Assembly (NCBI GenBank): GCA_937860055.1
Contig: CALMBO010000028.1
Coordinates: forward strand, 209,881 to 273,880
Source of the DNA: an uncultured Verrucomicrobiota bacterium
GTDB lineage: Bacteria; Verrucomicrobiota; Kiritimatiellia; CAIQIC01; Lenti-01
Direction of reading: 5' to 3'
DNA length: 64,000 nucleotides
Under the pieces are notes generated by a model. It ran no database searches. It was not told the origin of the DNA and was given only the letters and a program-made list of their open reading frames with translations. The number at the start of each line of letters is the position of its first letter. Positions within the stretch are counted from its first letter, which is position 1. Position numbers and translations under genes: made by a program. Of this stretch, positions 8,922-16,545 are shown piece after piece.

Positions 8922-9395
8922 ATGGAGAACCTCCTGTCCCAGATCGCCGCCGCGCTCCTCGAGCGGAAGCAGACGATTGCCACCGCCGAATCCTGCACCG
9001 GCGGCCTCGTCGGCGCCGCCCTGACAAGCCGGCCCGGCAGCTCCGCCTGGTACCTCGGCGGAATCATCGCGTATTCCAATTCCCTCAAGATCCGCCTGCT
9101 CGGCGTCCCCCCGGACATCCTCGACGCCCACGGCGCCGTCAGCCTTGAAACCGCCCGTGCCATGGCCGAAGGCGCGCGCCGCCAAACCGGCGCCGATTTC
9201 GCCGTTTCCATCACCGGCATCGCCGGCCCCGACGGCGGCACAAGGGAAAAGCCGGTCGGCCTCGTCTACATGGCCGTGGCCGCCCCCCACGGAACAGCCA
9301 CGTTCAAGCACCACTTCTCCGGATCCCGGACCGACATCCGCGCCGCCGCCGCCGAGGCCTCCCTCCGCCATCTTTTCGACACCCTGAATTCCTAG
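8922..9395 (+). CDS. pncC: Nicotinamide-nucleotide amidase, CinA C-terminal domain protein
   Basis: A 157-residue stand-alone CinA C-terminal (PncC) domain, which deamidates NMN to nicotinate mononucleotide in pyridine-nucleotide salvage. Family motifs are clear: [15 protein letters not shown] near residue 22, [12 protein letters not shown], and [11 protein letters not shown] near residue 98. The N-terminal molybdopterin-binding-like half of full CinA is absent, as in E. coli YgaD. It begins 80 bases from the divergent epimerase and ends before hairpin repeats. Confidence 0.93.
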   Translation: MENLLSQIAAALLERKQTIATAESCTGGLVGAALTSRPGSSAWYLGGIIAYSNSLKIRLLGVPPDILDAHGAVSLETARAMAEGARRQTGADFAVSITGIAGPDGGTREKPVGLVYMAVAAPHGTATFKHHFSGSRTDIRAAAAEASLRHLFDTLNS

Positions 9396-9424
9396 CCCCC
9401 CGCAGCTGGAGCCGCCGGTTGCAC

Positions 9425-9508
9425 CCCCCCACGGCCTTGCCGCGAGGGTGAATGGGATCCGCCAGTTAGACCCCCACGGCCTTGCGCCGTGGGTGAATCA
9501 GGTCCGCC
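9425..9508 (+). repeat. Two GC-rich hairpin repeats (ACGGCCTTGCGCCGT family)
   Basis: The convergent gap between pncC and the 9557 gene holds two copies of a hairpin repeat. The degenerate first copy is at about 9425-9460. The full second copy at 9469-9508 reads GACCCCCACGGCC, then TTGCGCCGTGGGTGAATCAGG. The stem is CCCACGGC/GCCGTGGG. Further copies are at 12314-12348 and 28109-28148, all in the same + orientation. Confidence 0.8.
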
Positions 9509-9556
9509 CCAGCCGTACCGGAGCCGACGAGACCGGCCCCGTCGAGGTCTCCGCCA

Positions 9557-9931
9557 TCACCGGATCAGTAAATCCGGCGGAGGCGGCGCATCCCGCCCCG
9601 GCACCACGATCTGCGACGACCGCTCCCGCTGCATCGCCGCCATCTCCTCGCGCAGGTCCGCGATGGCCTGCTTGATCGCCGCCGGGAATCCCGCCAGCGC
9701 TTCTTCCAGCGATTTCGCCCCCTCGACTTCCCCGCTCAGCGGCAGCACGCCCCCCGGCGTCATCACCTGCGTCGACGCCGTATAGATCGCCTGCCTCGAC
9801 GGATCCTCCGTCCCGTCCGCCTTCACCGGCACCAGCTTGCGCATCGTGCCCGCCCTCAGGTCGGTATAGGTCTCCTCGCGGTACAGGTTCGCCGCGTCCA
9901 TCTGGATGTCATTGCCCGCTTGCTCCGCCAT
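9557..9931 (-). CDS. Conserved hypothetical cytoplasmic protein
   Basis: A 124-residue soluble acidic protein without signal peptide or membrane segment. A distinctive N-terminal stretch (ANLYREETYTDLRAGTMRKL) is followed by a VMTPGGVLPLSGEVEGA segment, an alpha-helical amphipathic region (about residues 78-105) and a proline-rich tail. I recall similar uncharacterised cytoplasmic proteins in other bacteria but cannot name a function. It lies 62 bases downstream of the sigma factor on the same strand and is probably cotranscribed, hinting at a regulatory or stress role. Confidence 0.75.
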   Translation of the reverse strand: MAEQAGNDIQMDAANLYREETYTDLRAGTMRKLVPVKADGTEDPSRQAIYTASTQVMTPGGVLPLSGEVEGAKSLEEALAGFPAAIKQAIADLREEMAAMQRERSSQIVVPGRDAPPPPDLLIR

Positions 9932-9993
9932 GGTCGTCTCCTTGGGTGCCTGTCGCTTCCTGCGATGTCCCGCGCCGCACCGGGCGCGGCCGC

Positions 9994-10809
9994 TCAATCC
10001 TTCAGCATCCGCTCCCGCAGCGCCGCCAGCGCCTGGTTCTGCAGCTGGCGCACCCGCTCCCGCGTGATCTTCAGCCGCGCCCCCACTTCCTCCAGCGATT
10101 CCGCCGTCACCCCGTTCAAACCGAACCGCCGCTCCAGAATGATCCGCTCCCGCTCGTTCAGCGTCTTCAGATGCTCCGCCATCTCCTCGAGCAGCTGCTG
10201 GTCGTTCAGTTCCTCGAACGGCGACTTCGCCTCCGGATCGCTGACCGTGTCCCCCTGGCTCTCGCGCCCGTCCTCGCCGATCGGCGCATCCAGCGACGAC
10301 GGCCGCTGCGACACCTCCAGCCAGTACTTCACCGTTTTCTCCGAGACGTCCAGCCGCTTCGCCAGCTCCGCCGGCGTCGGCGCGCGCCCCAGCTCGTGCG
10401 ACAGCGTCTCCTGCATCCGCCGCATCCGGAACAGCTTGTCCACCATGTGCGACGGCAGCCGGATCGTCTTGCCCTGGTTCGCCAGCGCCCGCCGGATCCC
10501 CTGCTTGATCCACCACGCCGCGTACGTGCTCAGCTTGCCGCCCTTCTTCGGGTCGAACCGGTCCACGGCCTTCATCAGCCCCATGTTCCCCTCGGAAATC
10601 AGGTCCAGCAGCGGCAGCCCCAGCCGCGCATAGTCCCCCGCGATCTTGACCACCAGCCGCAGGTTCGCGCGGATCATCTGCTGCCGCGCCGCCTCGTCCC
10701 CCTTCTTGATCCGGCGCGCGAGCTTGACCTCCTCCTCGGGCGTGAGCAGCCCGACCCGCCCGATCTCGCGCAGGTAGATCCTCATTCCATGGTCGTCGCG
10801 TTCGTCCAT
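9994..10809 (-). CDS. RNA polymerase sigma-70 family factor (group 2/3)
   Basis: A 271-residue sigma factor that directs RNA polymerase to an alternative promoter set. Region 1.2 begins at IYLREIGRVGLLTPEEEV. Regions 2.1-2.4 include NLRLVVKIAGDYARLGLPLLD and KLSTYAAWWIKQGIRRAL. Region 3 starts at PTPAELAKRLDVSEKTV, and region 4.2 has the helix-turn-helix ESLEEVGARLKITRERVRQL. No region 1.1 or non-conserved region is present, so it is not the principal RpoD but an RpoS- or RpoH-like factor. It diverges from nrdR, with 82 bases between starts. Confidence 0.92.
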   Translation of the reverse strand: MDERDDHGMRIYLREIGRVGLLTPEEEVKLARRIKKGDEAARQQMIRANLRLVVKIAGDYARLGLPLLDLISEGNMGLMKAVDRFDPKKGGKLSTYAAWWIKQGIRRALANQGKTIRLPSHMVDKLFRMRRMQETLSHELGRAPTPAELAKRLDVSEKTVKYWLEVSQRPSSLDAPIGEDGRESQGDTVSDPEAKSPFEELNDQQLLEEMAEHLKTLNERERIILERRFGLNGVTAESLEEVGARLKITRERVRQLQNQALAALRERMLKD

Positions 10810-10891
10810 GCCGCCATAATCCCAAGCCCCCCGCGAAAATGCAAGCATCCGCGCGCTTGACTTCCCCGCCCCCCCTTCGCACACTTCCTCC

Positions 10892-11347
10892 ATGCGCTGC
10901 CCCAAGTGTGCCCACGACGACGACAAGGTGATCGATTCCCGCTCCATCCGCAACGGCGACGTCATCCGCCGCCGCCGCGTCTGCTCCAAGTGCGGACACC
11001 GCTTCACCACCTACGAGGAGGTCGTCAAAACCGTCCTCACCGTCCTCAAGCGCGACGGCCGCCACGAGGACTTCTCCCGCGCCAAGCTCCGCGCCGCCGT
11101 CTGCCACGCCGCCGTCAAGCGCCCCATCTCCGACCCCCAGATGGACATCCTCGTCGACGAAATCGTCCACGAGATCGAAACCGAGTACGAACGCGAGGTC
11201 CCCTCCACCGTCATCGGCCGCAAGGTCATGGACAAGCTCGAGAAACTCGACGAAGTCGCCTTCCTCCGCTTCGCCTCCGTCTACCGCCGCTTCCGCGACG
11301 CCTCCCAGTTCCTCTCCGAAATCGAAAACCTCATCGGCCGCCAATGA
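10892..11347 (+). CDS. nrdR: Transcriptional repressor NrdR
   Basis: At 151 residues it matches the normal NrdR length. The N-terminal zinc ribbon is MRCPKCAHDDDKV...RRRRVCSKCGHRF (four Cys, residues 3-34). An ATP-cone follows, starting at VLKRDGRHEDFSRAKLRAAV. NrdR binds dATP/ATP and represses ribonucleotide reductase genes by binding tandem NrdR boxes. No nrd gene is in the window. Third codon positions are almost all C, like neighbouring plus-strand genes left of the origin. Confidence 0.97.
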   Translation: MRCPKCAHDDDKVIDSRSIRNGDVIRRRRVCSKCGHRFTTYEEVVKTVLTVLKRDGRHEDFSRAKLRAAVCHAAVKRPISDPQMDILVDEIVHEIETEYEREVPSTVIGRKVMDKLEKLDEVAFLRFASVYRRFRDASQFLSEIENLIGRQ

Positions 11348-11379
11348 CCCCCCCTGCGCGCCAAGGCGCCGGACACCTG

Positions 11380-11484
11380 TTTTTCCTCACAATGGAAAAA
11401 CTTTCCCCCGTTTTTCCACACCATGGAAAAACTTTGATGGATTTTTCCACACCGTGGAAAAATGTTTTCCACACCGTGGAAAAA
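11380..11484 (+). repeat. Four tandem TTTTCCA palindromes (cluster A)
   Basis: Four copies of an AT-rich palindrome at 11380-11404, 11411-11435, 11441-11463 and 11464-11484 follow nrdR. The typical form is TTTTTCCACACC, then RTGGAAAAACTTT. Variation is mostly in the central 4-5 bases. An unrelated inverted repeat, AATCCCCTGC...GCAGGGGATT at 11483-11527, follows directly. Related clusters are at 28023-28080, 45797-45853 and 55840-55883. Confidence 0.85.
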
Positions 11485-11534
11485 TCCCCTGCCGCTCGCC
11501 GTCCGCAGGACGGGGCAGCAGGGGATTTTCCGGT

Positions 11535-11573
11535 TCGTTATTCTTCATTCTTCATTCTTCATTCTTCATTCCC
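11535..11573 (+). repeat. Heptanucleotide tandem repeat (ATTCTTC)
   Basis: About five tandem units of ATTCTTC run up to the putative GTG start at 11574. This simple repeat sits where the ribosome-binding site of the next gene should be. Slippage here could alter expression of that gene, but this is inference. Confidence 0.8.
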
Positions 11574-12293
11574 GTGATCCCCATCCCCTCCAGCGACGAA
11601 ACCCGCGAAACCCTCCGCGCCCACCTCGAATCCCTCCTCCGCGACACCGCGCACGGCACCCCCCTCGACCCCGCCGCCGCCGAAGCCGTCTCGTCCGCCA
11701 TCGCCCACTACCTCGCCGACCAGCGCCTCTCCCCGCCCCTCCCCGACGACTACCTCCATTTGCTGATCTACCGCGCTCTCCGCACGCTCAACCAGAACGA
11801 CGCCGCCCGCGCCTGGGCCGCCGCCCACCTCCCCGGCATCGACGTCCCTGTCTTCGACCCCGATGTCTGGCCCGGCCCCGTCCCCCTCCTCGTCTGGCAG
11901 CTTTTCGCCTCCCGCCTCGTCCGCCCCGCCCGCACCGTCACCGCCGAAGGCCGCATCCTCTGGACCCTCGACTTCCGCCGCCTCCGCAAGGAACAAGCCG
12001 GCTGGCTCGAAATCACCCTCCTCCCCGGCCTCCGCGCGCTCCTCGAACAGCTCGCTCCCGCATGGGACGACTCCTCCGGCGCCGGACTCCTCGGCCTGCG
12101 CGGACTCTACGCCGCCGGCTTCGCCCCCACCCCCCGCCGGCGGCGGAAAATCCAATCCCATTCCGCCTACGCCCCCCTCGACGCCTCCGCCATCCGCACC
12201 TTCTGCCTCCGCGTCCTCGCCCACCTCCAGGCCGCCCGCGGCTGGAAGCACTCCCCCGAAGTCCTCTACCTCGATTTCCCGTCCCAGACCTGA
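11574..12293 (+). CDS. Hypothetical protein downstream of nrdR
   Basis: A 239-residue protein that I do not recognise. The start is taken as GTG at 11574 (VIPIPSSDETRE), because the open frame upstream runs through palindromes and a tandem repeat that are unlikely to code. It is helix-rich, with no signal peptide or transmembrane segment. It contains an ETLRAHLESLLRDTAHG segment followed by conserved-looking aromatic positions. C-biased third codon positions match its neighbours and support real coding. No clear Shine-Dalgarno is visible. Position after nrdR hints at a link to nucleotide metabolism but proves nothing. Confidence 0.6.
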   Translation: MIPIPSSDETRETLRAHLESLLRDTAHGTPLDPAAAEAVSSAIAHYLADQRLSPPLPDDYLHLLIYRALRTLNQNDAARAWAAAHLPGIDVPVFDPDVWPGPVPLLVWQLFASRLVRPARTVTAEGRILWTLDFRRLRKEQAGWLEITLLPGLRALLEQLAPAWDDSSGAGLLGLRGLYAAGFAPTPRRRRKIQSHSAYAPLDASAIRTFCLRVLAHLQAARGWKHSPEVLYLDFPSQT

Positions 12294-12313
12294 AAAACGC
12301 CTCGCCGGCCGCG

Positions 12314-12432
12314 GACCCCCACGGCCTTGCGCCGTGGATGAATCAGGCCCGATCGGACGCCGACGGCGCGACATCCCTGCCTATGGATCCATCGGATCGA
12401 AATCCGTGTGAATCCGTGTCCATCCGTGGTTG
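12314..12432 (+). repeat. GC hairpin repeat plus ATCCGTG direct repeats
   Basis: The convergent gap before the CoA-disulfide reductase carries one GACCCCCACGGCC hairpin repeat (12314-12348). A degenerate run of ATCCGTG direct repeats follows at about 12404-12430 (AATCCGTGTGAATCCGTG, then TCCATCCGTGG). Similar ATCCGTG runs are familiar from intergenic regions of PVC-group genomes. Confidence 0.7.
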
Positions 12433-12441
12433 ATCCGGCTG

Positions 12442-14868
12442 TTAGATGAACAGCGTCGGTCCGCTTTCCTTCGCGCGGGCGATGAACGTCGCCACGCCCG
12501 CCACTTCGTCCACGTCGACCAGCTCTTCGCGCGTGAGGCCCATCACGCCCATGGCCATGTCGCACGCGATGAACTTCACGCCCATCGCCCGCGCGTTCTG
12601 CAGCATCTCCGGCAGCGACGCCACGTTCTGGCCCGCCATCACGTGCTTCATCATCGCCGTGCCCAGTCCCGCCATGTGCATCTTGGACAGCGCCAGCTTC
12701 TGCGCCCCCTTCGGCAGCATGAACCCGAACATCGCGTTGAGCAGGCTCTTCTTCACGGCGGGTCCCGGATTCTTCCGCAGCACGCTCAGGCCCCAGAAGG
12801 TGAAGAAAATGCTGACCTGCATTCCCGCCGCCGCCATGCCCGTGGCGATGATCAGCGCCGCCAGCGCCTTGTCGAGATCGTTGCTGAACAGTACCAGCGC
12901 GCCGGAATTCGCGCCGGCCGCCGCGCCCGTGCACGGCGGCGCCGCGCCCTTGCGCACCACGGCTTCGAGATGCGTGCCCTTTTGCTCGAGCTTCACGACC
13001 TTGTGGCCGCCGCTTTGCGCCCAGCTCGCCAGATCCGGCGCGAAACCGGAAGAAGCCAGCACCTTGATGGTTGCGCCTTCCGCCAGTCCGTCCAGTTCCT
13101 TCTTGATGCGCACCACCGGGCCGGGACACTGCAGCGGCCGCACGTCCACCACCGTCTTCGGCTCGTCCGCGGATTCGGGCTTCGGACCGCCGTCGTTGCC
13201 CGCCGTGGACACCGCGATCTGCTCGTCGGACGGAATCCACTTCTCGGGCTGGTACTGCTTCCAGGTCAGGTAGCCGCCCGACAGGTTGGCAACGTCGTAG
13301 CCGAGCTGCTTCAGGATGCGCTCGCCCACGTAGCCGCGCAGCCCCTGCTGGCAGTAGACCACGATCTTGCGGTCCTTCGGCAGTTCGAAGACGCGCGCGC
13401 GCAGCTGGTGCAGCGGGATGTTCACCGAACCCTTGAGCGTTCCCTGGGCCGCTTCGGCGGGTTCGCGCACGTCCAGCAGCAGGGCGCCTTCCGGCAGCGC
13501 ATCGGCATGCGCCACCGTGGTGTCGCCGTCGAGCACGTTCGTCGCGATCATGCCGGCCAGGTTCATCGGATCCTTGGCCGAGCTGAACGGCGGCGCATAG
13601 CACAGCTCCAGCTCCGCGAGCTGGCGCACCGTCATCCCCGCGCGCATCGCCACCGCCAGCACGTCGGCCCGCTTGTCCGCACCCTCGCCGCCGATGACCT
13701 GCCCTCCGTAGATTTTTCCGTCGCCGCCGAACAGCAGCTTGAGGTGCAGCGTCTTCGCGCCGGGATAATAGCCCGCGTGGGAACCCGGATGCAGGTAGAT
13801 CTTCCGGTACGGCTTGCCCATCGCCTTGAGCCGCGCCTCCGTATGCCCGCAGCTCGCCGCCGTCAGCTTGCCGACCTTCACCACCGAGGCGCCGAACGTG
13901 CCGCCGTACTCGCTCGCGCGGCCGGCGATGTTGTCCGCGACAATGCGCCCCTGCCGGTTCGCCGGCCCCGCCAGCGGCACCGCCGCCGCCTGCCCGAAGA
14001 CCGGATCGATCACCGACACCACGTCGCCCGCCGCGAAGATGTCCGGATCGCTGGTCCTCATCTGCGCATCCGTCACGATATATCCGCGCGGACCGGTCTC
14101 CAGCCCCGCCGCCTTCGCCAACCCGGAATTGGGTTTCACGCCCACGCACAGCGCCACCACGTCCGCCGACCACGACCGGCCGTCCTTCACCGTCGCCTTC
14201 ACCCCGCCCTCGGCCGGTGCGAACGCCGACACCGTCGCGCCCAGTTCAACGACAATCCCCGCCAGCCGCAGCTCCTCGGCCAGCAGCGAACTCATTTCCT
14301 CGTCCATCGTCGGCAGCAGCTGCCGCCCCATTTCCAGCAGGGTCACCGCCAGCCCGCGGTGACGCAGGCTCTCCGCCAATTCCATGCCCACAAAGCCGCC
14401 GCCCACCACGATCGCGCTCTTCGCGCCCGCGTCGAGCTTCTTCGCGATGCGGTCCATGTCCTCCAGCGTCCACAGCGGCAGCACCTCGGGCAGGTCGATG
14501 CCCGGCAGCTTCAGCTCCACCGGCGAAGAACCCGTTGCGATCACCAGCTTGTCGTAGCGCTCCTCGCTCTCCGCCCCCGTCCGCCGGTCCAGCACCTTCA
14601 CCCTCTTCTTCGCGCGGTCGATGGCGGTCACCTCGTGGTTCACGCGCACGTCCACGTTGAACCGCGCGCGGAAAGCCGCCGGCGTCATCACCAGCAGCCA
14701 GTTCCGCTCGGGAATGATCTTGCCGAGATGGTACGGCAGCCCGCAGTTCGCGTACGAAATGTGCGGCCCCCTCTCCAGCAGCACGATCTCCGCCTTCTCG
14801 TCCAGCCGCCGCAACCGCGCCGCCGCGCTTGCCCCGCCCGCCACGCCGCCGATGATGATCGTTTTCAT
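12442..14868 (-). CDS. CoA-disulfide reductase - rhodanese - TusA - DsrE fusion protein
   Basis: An 808-residue four-module flavoprotein. Residues 1 to about 450 are a FAD/NAD(P)H pyridine-nucleotide disulfide oxidoreductase with IIGGVAGGASAA at the N-terminus, active Cys42 in SYANCGLPY and the FAD-binding IFAAGD motif. A rhodanese domain has its active Cys near residue 506 in VVYCQQGLRG. A TusA-like domain carries CPGP near residue 583, and a DsrE/DsrE2-like domain fills about 665-808. The modules suit relay of persulfide sulfur and reduction of CoA or polysulfide disulfides. It diverges from the Rrf2-ferredoxin-Hcp genes, suggesting a joint reactive sulfur/nitrogen response. A short leader upstream of MKTIIIGG is excluded. 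Confidence 0.92.
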   Translation of the reverse strand: MKTIIIGGVAGGASAAARLRRLDEKAEIVLLERGPHISYANCGLPYHLGKIIPERNWLLVMTPAAFRARFNVDVRVNHEVTAIDRAKKRVKVLDRRTGAESEERYDKLVIATGSSPVELKLPGIDLPEVLPLWTLEDMDRIAKKLDAGAKSAIVVGGGFVGMELAESLRHRGLAVTLLEMGRQLLPTMDEEMSSLLAEELRLAGIVVELGATVSAFAPAEGGVKATVKDGRSWSADVVALCVGVKPNSGLAKAAGLETGPRGYIVTDAQMRTSDPDIFAAGDVVSVIDPVFGQAAAVPLAGPANRQGRIVADNIAGRASEYGGTFGASVVKVGKLTAASCGHTEARLKAMGKPYRKIYLHPGSHAGYYPGAKTLHLKLLFGGDGKIYGGQVIGGEGADKRADVLAVAMRAGMTVRQLAELELCYAPPFSSAKDPMNLAGMIATNVLDGDTTVAHADALPEGALLLDVREPAEAAQGTLKGSVNIPLHQLRARVFELPKDRKIVVYCQQGLRGYVGERILKQLGYDVANLSGGYLTWKQYQPEKWIPSDEQIAVSTAGNDGGPKPESADEPKTVVDVRPLQCPGPVVRIKKELDGLAEGATIKVLASSGFAPDLASWAQSGGHKVVKLEQKGTHLEAVVRKGAAPPCTGAAAGANSGALVLFSNDLDKALAALIIATGMAAAGMQVSIFFTFWGLSVLRKNPGPAVKKSLLNAMFGFMLPKGAQKLALSKMHMAGLGTAMMKHVMAGQNVASLPEMLQNARAMGVKFIACDMAMGVMGLTREELVDVDEVAGVATFIARAKESGPTLFI

Positions 14869-15130
14869 TCCAACTCCCTTTCGTTCAACCGCCTCCCACG
14901 ATACCACGCCCGCGACCCGCGTGCCAATCCGTCCCTGCCCCCCACCCCATGGCCAACGCATCTATGCCCCCCGCACCGCATTAAAACAACGGCCCCTTAA
15001 CGCAAAAGACGCAAAGGGCGCAACCGCTGCGCAAGCGCCGGAGGACACCCGCCGGTTCGGCGTTTGCGTTGCTTTTGCGTCGATTGCGCCCCTTGCGTTG
15101 AATGCCCCGGAAACTTTTTCACCTTTCAAC

Positions 15131-15158
15131 TTGCGCTTCCGGCTTAATCTGGTAGAGT
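15131..15158 (+). promoter_or_regulatory. Putative sigma-70 promoter of rrf2-ferredoxin
   Basis: TTGCGC (15131-15136) and TAGAGT (15153-15158) are 16 bases apart, 30 bases before the rrf2 ATG. The match to consensus is moderate. Confidence 0.4.
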
Positions 15159-15173
15159 GGTACCAGAATTAAG
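15143..15173 (+). promoter_or_regulatory. Putative Rrf2 operator (inverted repeat)
   Basis: An imperfect dyad, CTTAATCTGGTA...TACCAGAATTAAG, overlaps the -10 region and ends 14 bases before the rrf2 start. Rrf2 proteins commonly autoregulate through such dyads. The assignment is by position only. Confidence 0.5.
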
Positions 15174-15187
15174 CGGAGAACCCACCC

Positions 15188-15628
15188 ATGCCCGGACTGC
15201 TCAACATCCCCGAAGGCCTTTCGATCGCGCTCCATACCTGCCTGTGGATTGCCGACGCCGGCGACCGCCCGTTCCGGCCCTCCCCGGAAATCGCCAAAAA
15301 CCTCGGCTTTTCCTACAACCACTTCGCCAAAGTCGTCCAGCGCCTCGTCCATGCCGGCCTGCTGGAAACCGAACGCGGCCCCAAGGGCGGCATCCGTCTC
15401 GCCCGCGCCCCCAAGGCCATCACGATGCTCGACGTCTACGAAGCCGCCGGCGGCGAGCCGCTGCGCCCCCACCGCTGCCTGCTGAACCCCAAGATCTGCG
15501 CCGGCCGCGCCTGCACCCTCGGGCACCTGATCGAATCCGAAAACGACCGCCTGCACAAAACCATGAAGCAAACCACCCTGGCGGGCCTCGCCCGCACCTT
15601 CGACAAATCCAAGCTGGAGATCGCATGA
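15188..15628 (+). CDS. Rrf2 family transcriptional regulator
   Basis: A 146-residue winged-helix regulator of the Rrf2 family (IscR, NsrR). The recognition-helix region is GFSYNHFAKVVQRLVHAGLL, followed by the wing GPKGGIRLAR. Three Cys (RCLLNPKICAGRACTLG, spacing CX6CX4C) form a probable iron-sulfur site, as in NO- or redox-sensing members. Its stop overlaps the ferredoxin start (ATGA at 15625), and hcp lies 0.9 kb downstream. An NsrR-like nitrosative-stress role is a reasonable inference. A dyad at its promoter suggests autoregulation. Confidence 0.9.
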   Translation: MPGLLNIPEGLSIALHTCLWIADAGDRPFRPSPEIAKNLGFSYNHFAKVVQRLVHAGLLETERGPKGGIRLARAPKAITMLDVYEAAGGEPLRPHRCLLNPKICAGRACTLGHLIESENDRLHKTMKQTTLAGLARTFDKSKLEIA

Positions 15629-16374
15629 AGCGCAAAATCGTCTCGATCGATGAAAACCGCTGCAACGGCTGTGGCCTGTGCGTCAGCGCCTGCCACGAAG
15701 GCGCCATCCAGCTCGTCGACGGCAAGGCCAGGCTGGTTTCCGACAGCTACTGCGACGGCCTCGGCGATTGCCTCCCGGCCTGCCCGGTCAACGCGATCCG
15801 GATCGTCGAACGCGAAGCGGCCGACTACGACGAAGCCGCCGTCGCCGCCCGGATGGCCGCCGCCAAGGGCCAGGTTCATGCGGCGCCTTCCCCCGCCGCA
15901 ATCCAGCCGCCGCTTCCCTGCGGTTGCCCCGGCCAGATGGCCAAGTCCATCGCCCGCAAGCCCGCCGCCGAAGCCCCGGCACCGGATGCCCCCGCCGCCG
16001 CGCCGGTCGCGCAGCTCGCCAACTGGCCCGTCCAGATCAAGCTGGTCAATCCCCGCGCGCCCTATCTCCAGAATGCCGCCCTCCTCATCGCCGCCGACTG
16101 CACCGCCTTCGCCTACCCCGACATTCACCGCCGCTTCATGCGCAACAAGGTCACCCTCATCGGCTGCCCCAAGCTCGATGAAGGCGATTACGCCGAAAAA
16201 CTCGCGGCCATCCTCCAGGCCAACGAGATCAAGAGCGTCACCGTCCTGCGCATGGAAGTGCCCTGCTGCGCCGGCATCGCCAACGCCACGATGCGCGCCC
16301 TCCAGGCCTCCGGCAAAATGATCCCCTGGCAGGTCGTCACGATTTCCACCGAAGGAGGAATCCTTGAAGACTGA
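15625..16374 (+). CDS. 4Fe-4S ferredoxin-type protein linked to hcp
   Basis: A 249-residue iron-sulfur protein. The N-terminus has one canonical cluster motif (CNGCGLCVSAC, CX2CX2CX3) and a second modified one, CDGLGDCLPACP. A proline/alanine-rich linker follows, then a second domain with scattered Cys (PCGCPG, LIGCPKLDE, VPCCAGI). Similar proteins accompany hydroxylamine reductase genes in anaerobes and probably supply electrons. Its ATG overlaps the rrf2 stop, so the two are translationally coupled. Confidence 0.88.
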   Translation: MKRKIVSIDENRCNGCGLCVSACHEGAIQLVDGKARLVSDSYCDGLGDCLPACPVNAIRIVEREAADYDEAAVAARMAAAKGQVHAAPSPAAIQPPLPCGCPGQMAKSIARKPAAEAPAPDAPAAAPVAQLANWPVQIKLVNPRAPYLQNAALLIAADCTAFAYPDIHRRFMRNKVTLIGCPKLDEGDYAEKLAAILQANEIKSVTVLRMEVPCCAGIANATMRALQASGKMIPWQVVTISTEGGILED

Positions 16375-16385
16375 AACGAACAGCC

Positions 16386-16505
16386 TTTCCTCACGCCAAG
16401 ACGCGAAGTTCACGAAGAACCCGACCTTCCTTTCTCCGTGCCCTTTGTGCCTCTGTGTGAAAACCGTCTTTGGCTGTTCCTTCTGAATCCTGAATTCTGA
16501 ATACA
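16386..16505 (+). repeat. Inverted CACG-AAG repeat and CTGAATT tandem remnant
   Basis: The ferredoxin-hcp gap holds an inverted repeat: left arm near TCACGCCAAGACGCGAAG (about 16391), right arm near CCGTGCCCTTTGTGCCTC (about 16437). It is followed by TGAATCCTGAATTCTGAAT at about 16484-16502. The arms resemble the element at 14998-15107, so the rrf2-ferredoxin pair is bracketed by two related elements. Confidence 0.6.
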
Positions 16506-16545
16506 TATTGATTTAAAAAACAAAACCTCACAAAAGGAAAATCCC

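Larger units (their letters stand above)
14869..15187. other. Divergent intergenic region with inverted GCAAA repeat
   Basis: This 319-base gap between the CoA-disulfide reductase and rrf2 has no credible gene. An inverted repeat at about 14998-15107 has a left arm AACGCAAAAGACGCAAAGGG and a right arm of TTGCG-type units, enclosing about 35 bases. The rrf2 promoter and a dyad follow at 15131-15173. A related repeat lies at 16386-16466. Confidence 0.7.

Noticed and set aside
11380-11484. Possible CRISPR array
   Set aside because: Units are palindromes of about 25 bases with 0-7 base gaps, no spacers and no cas genes.
12430-15000. 856-codon plus-strand open frame
   Set aside because: It is antisense to the CoA-disulfide reductase, whose domains and motifs are intact; the plus-strand product is Arg/His-rich with no family resemblance.
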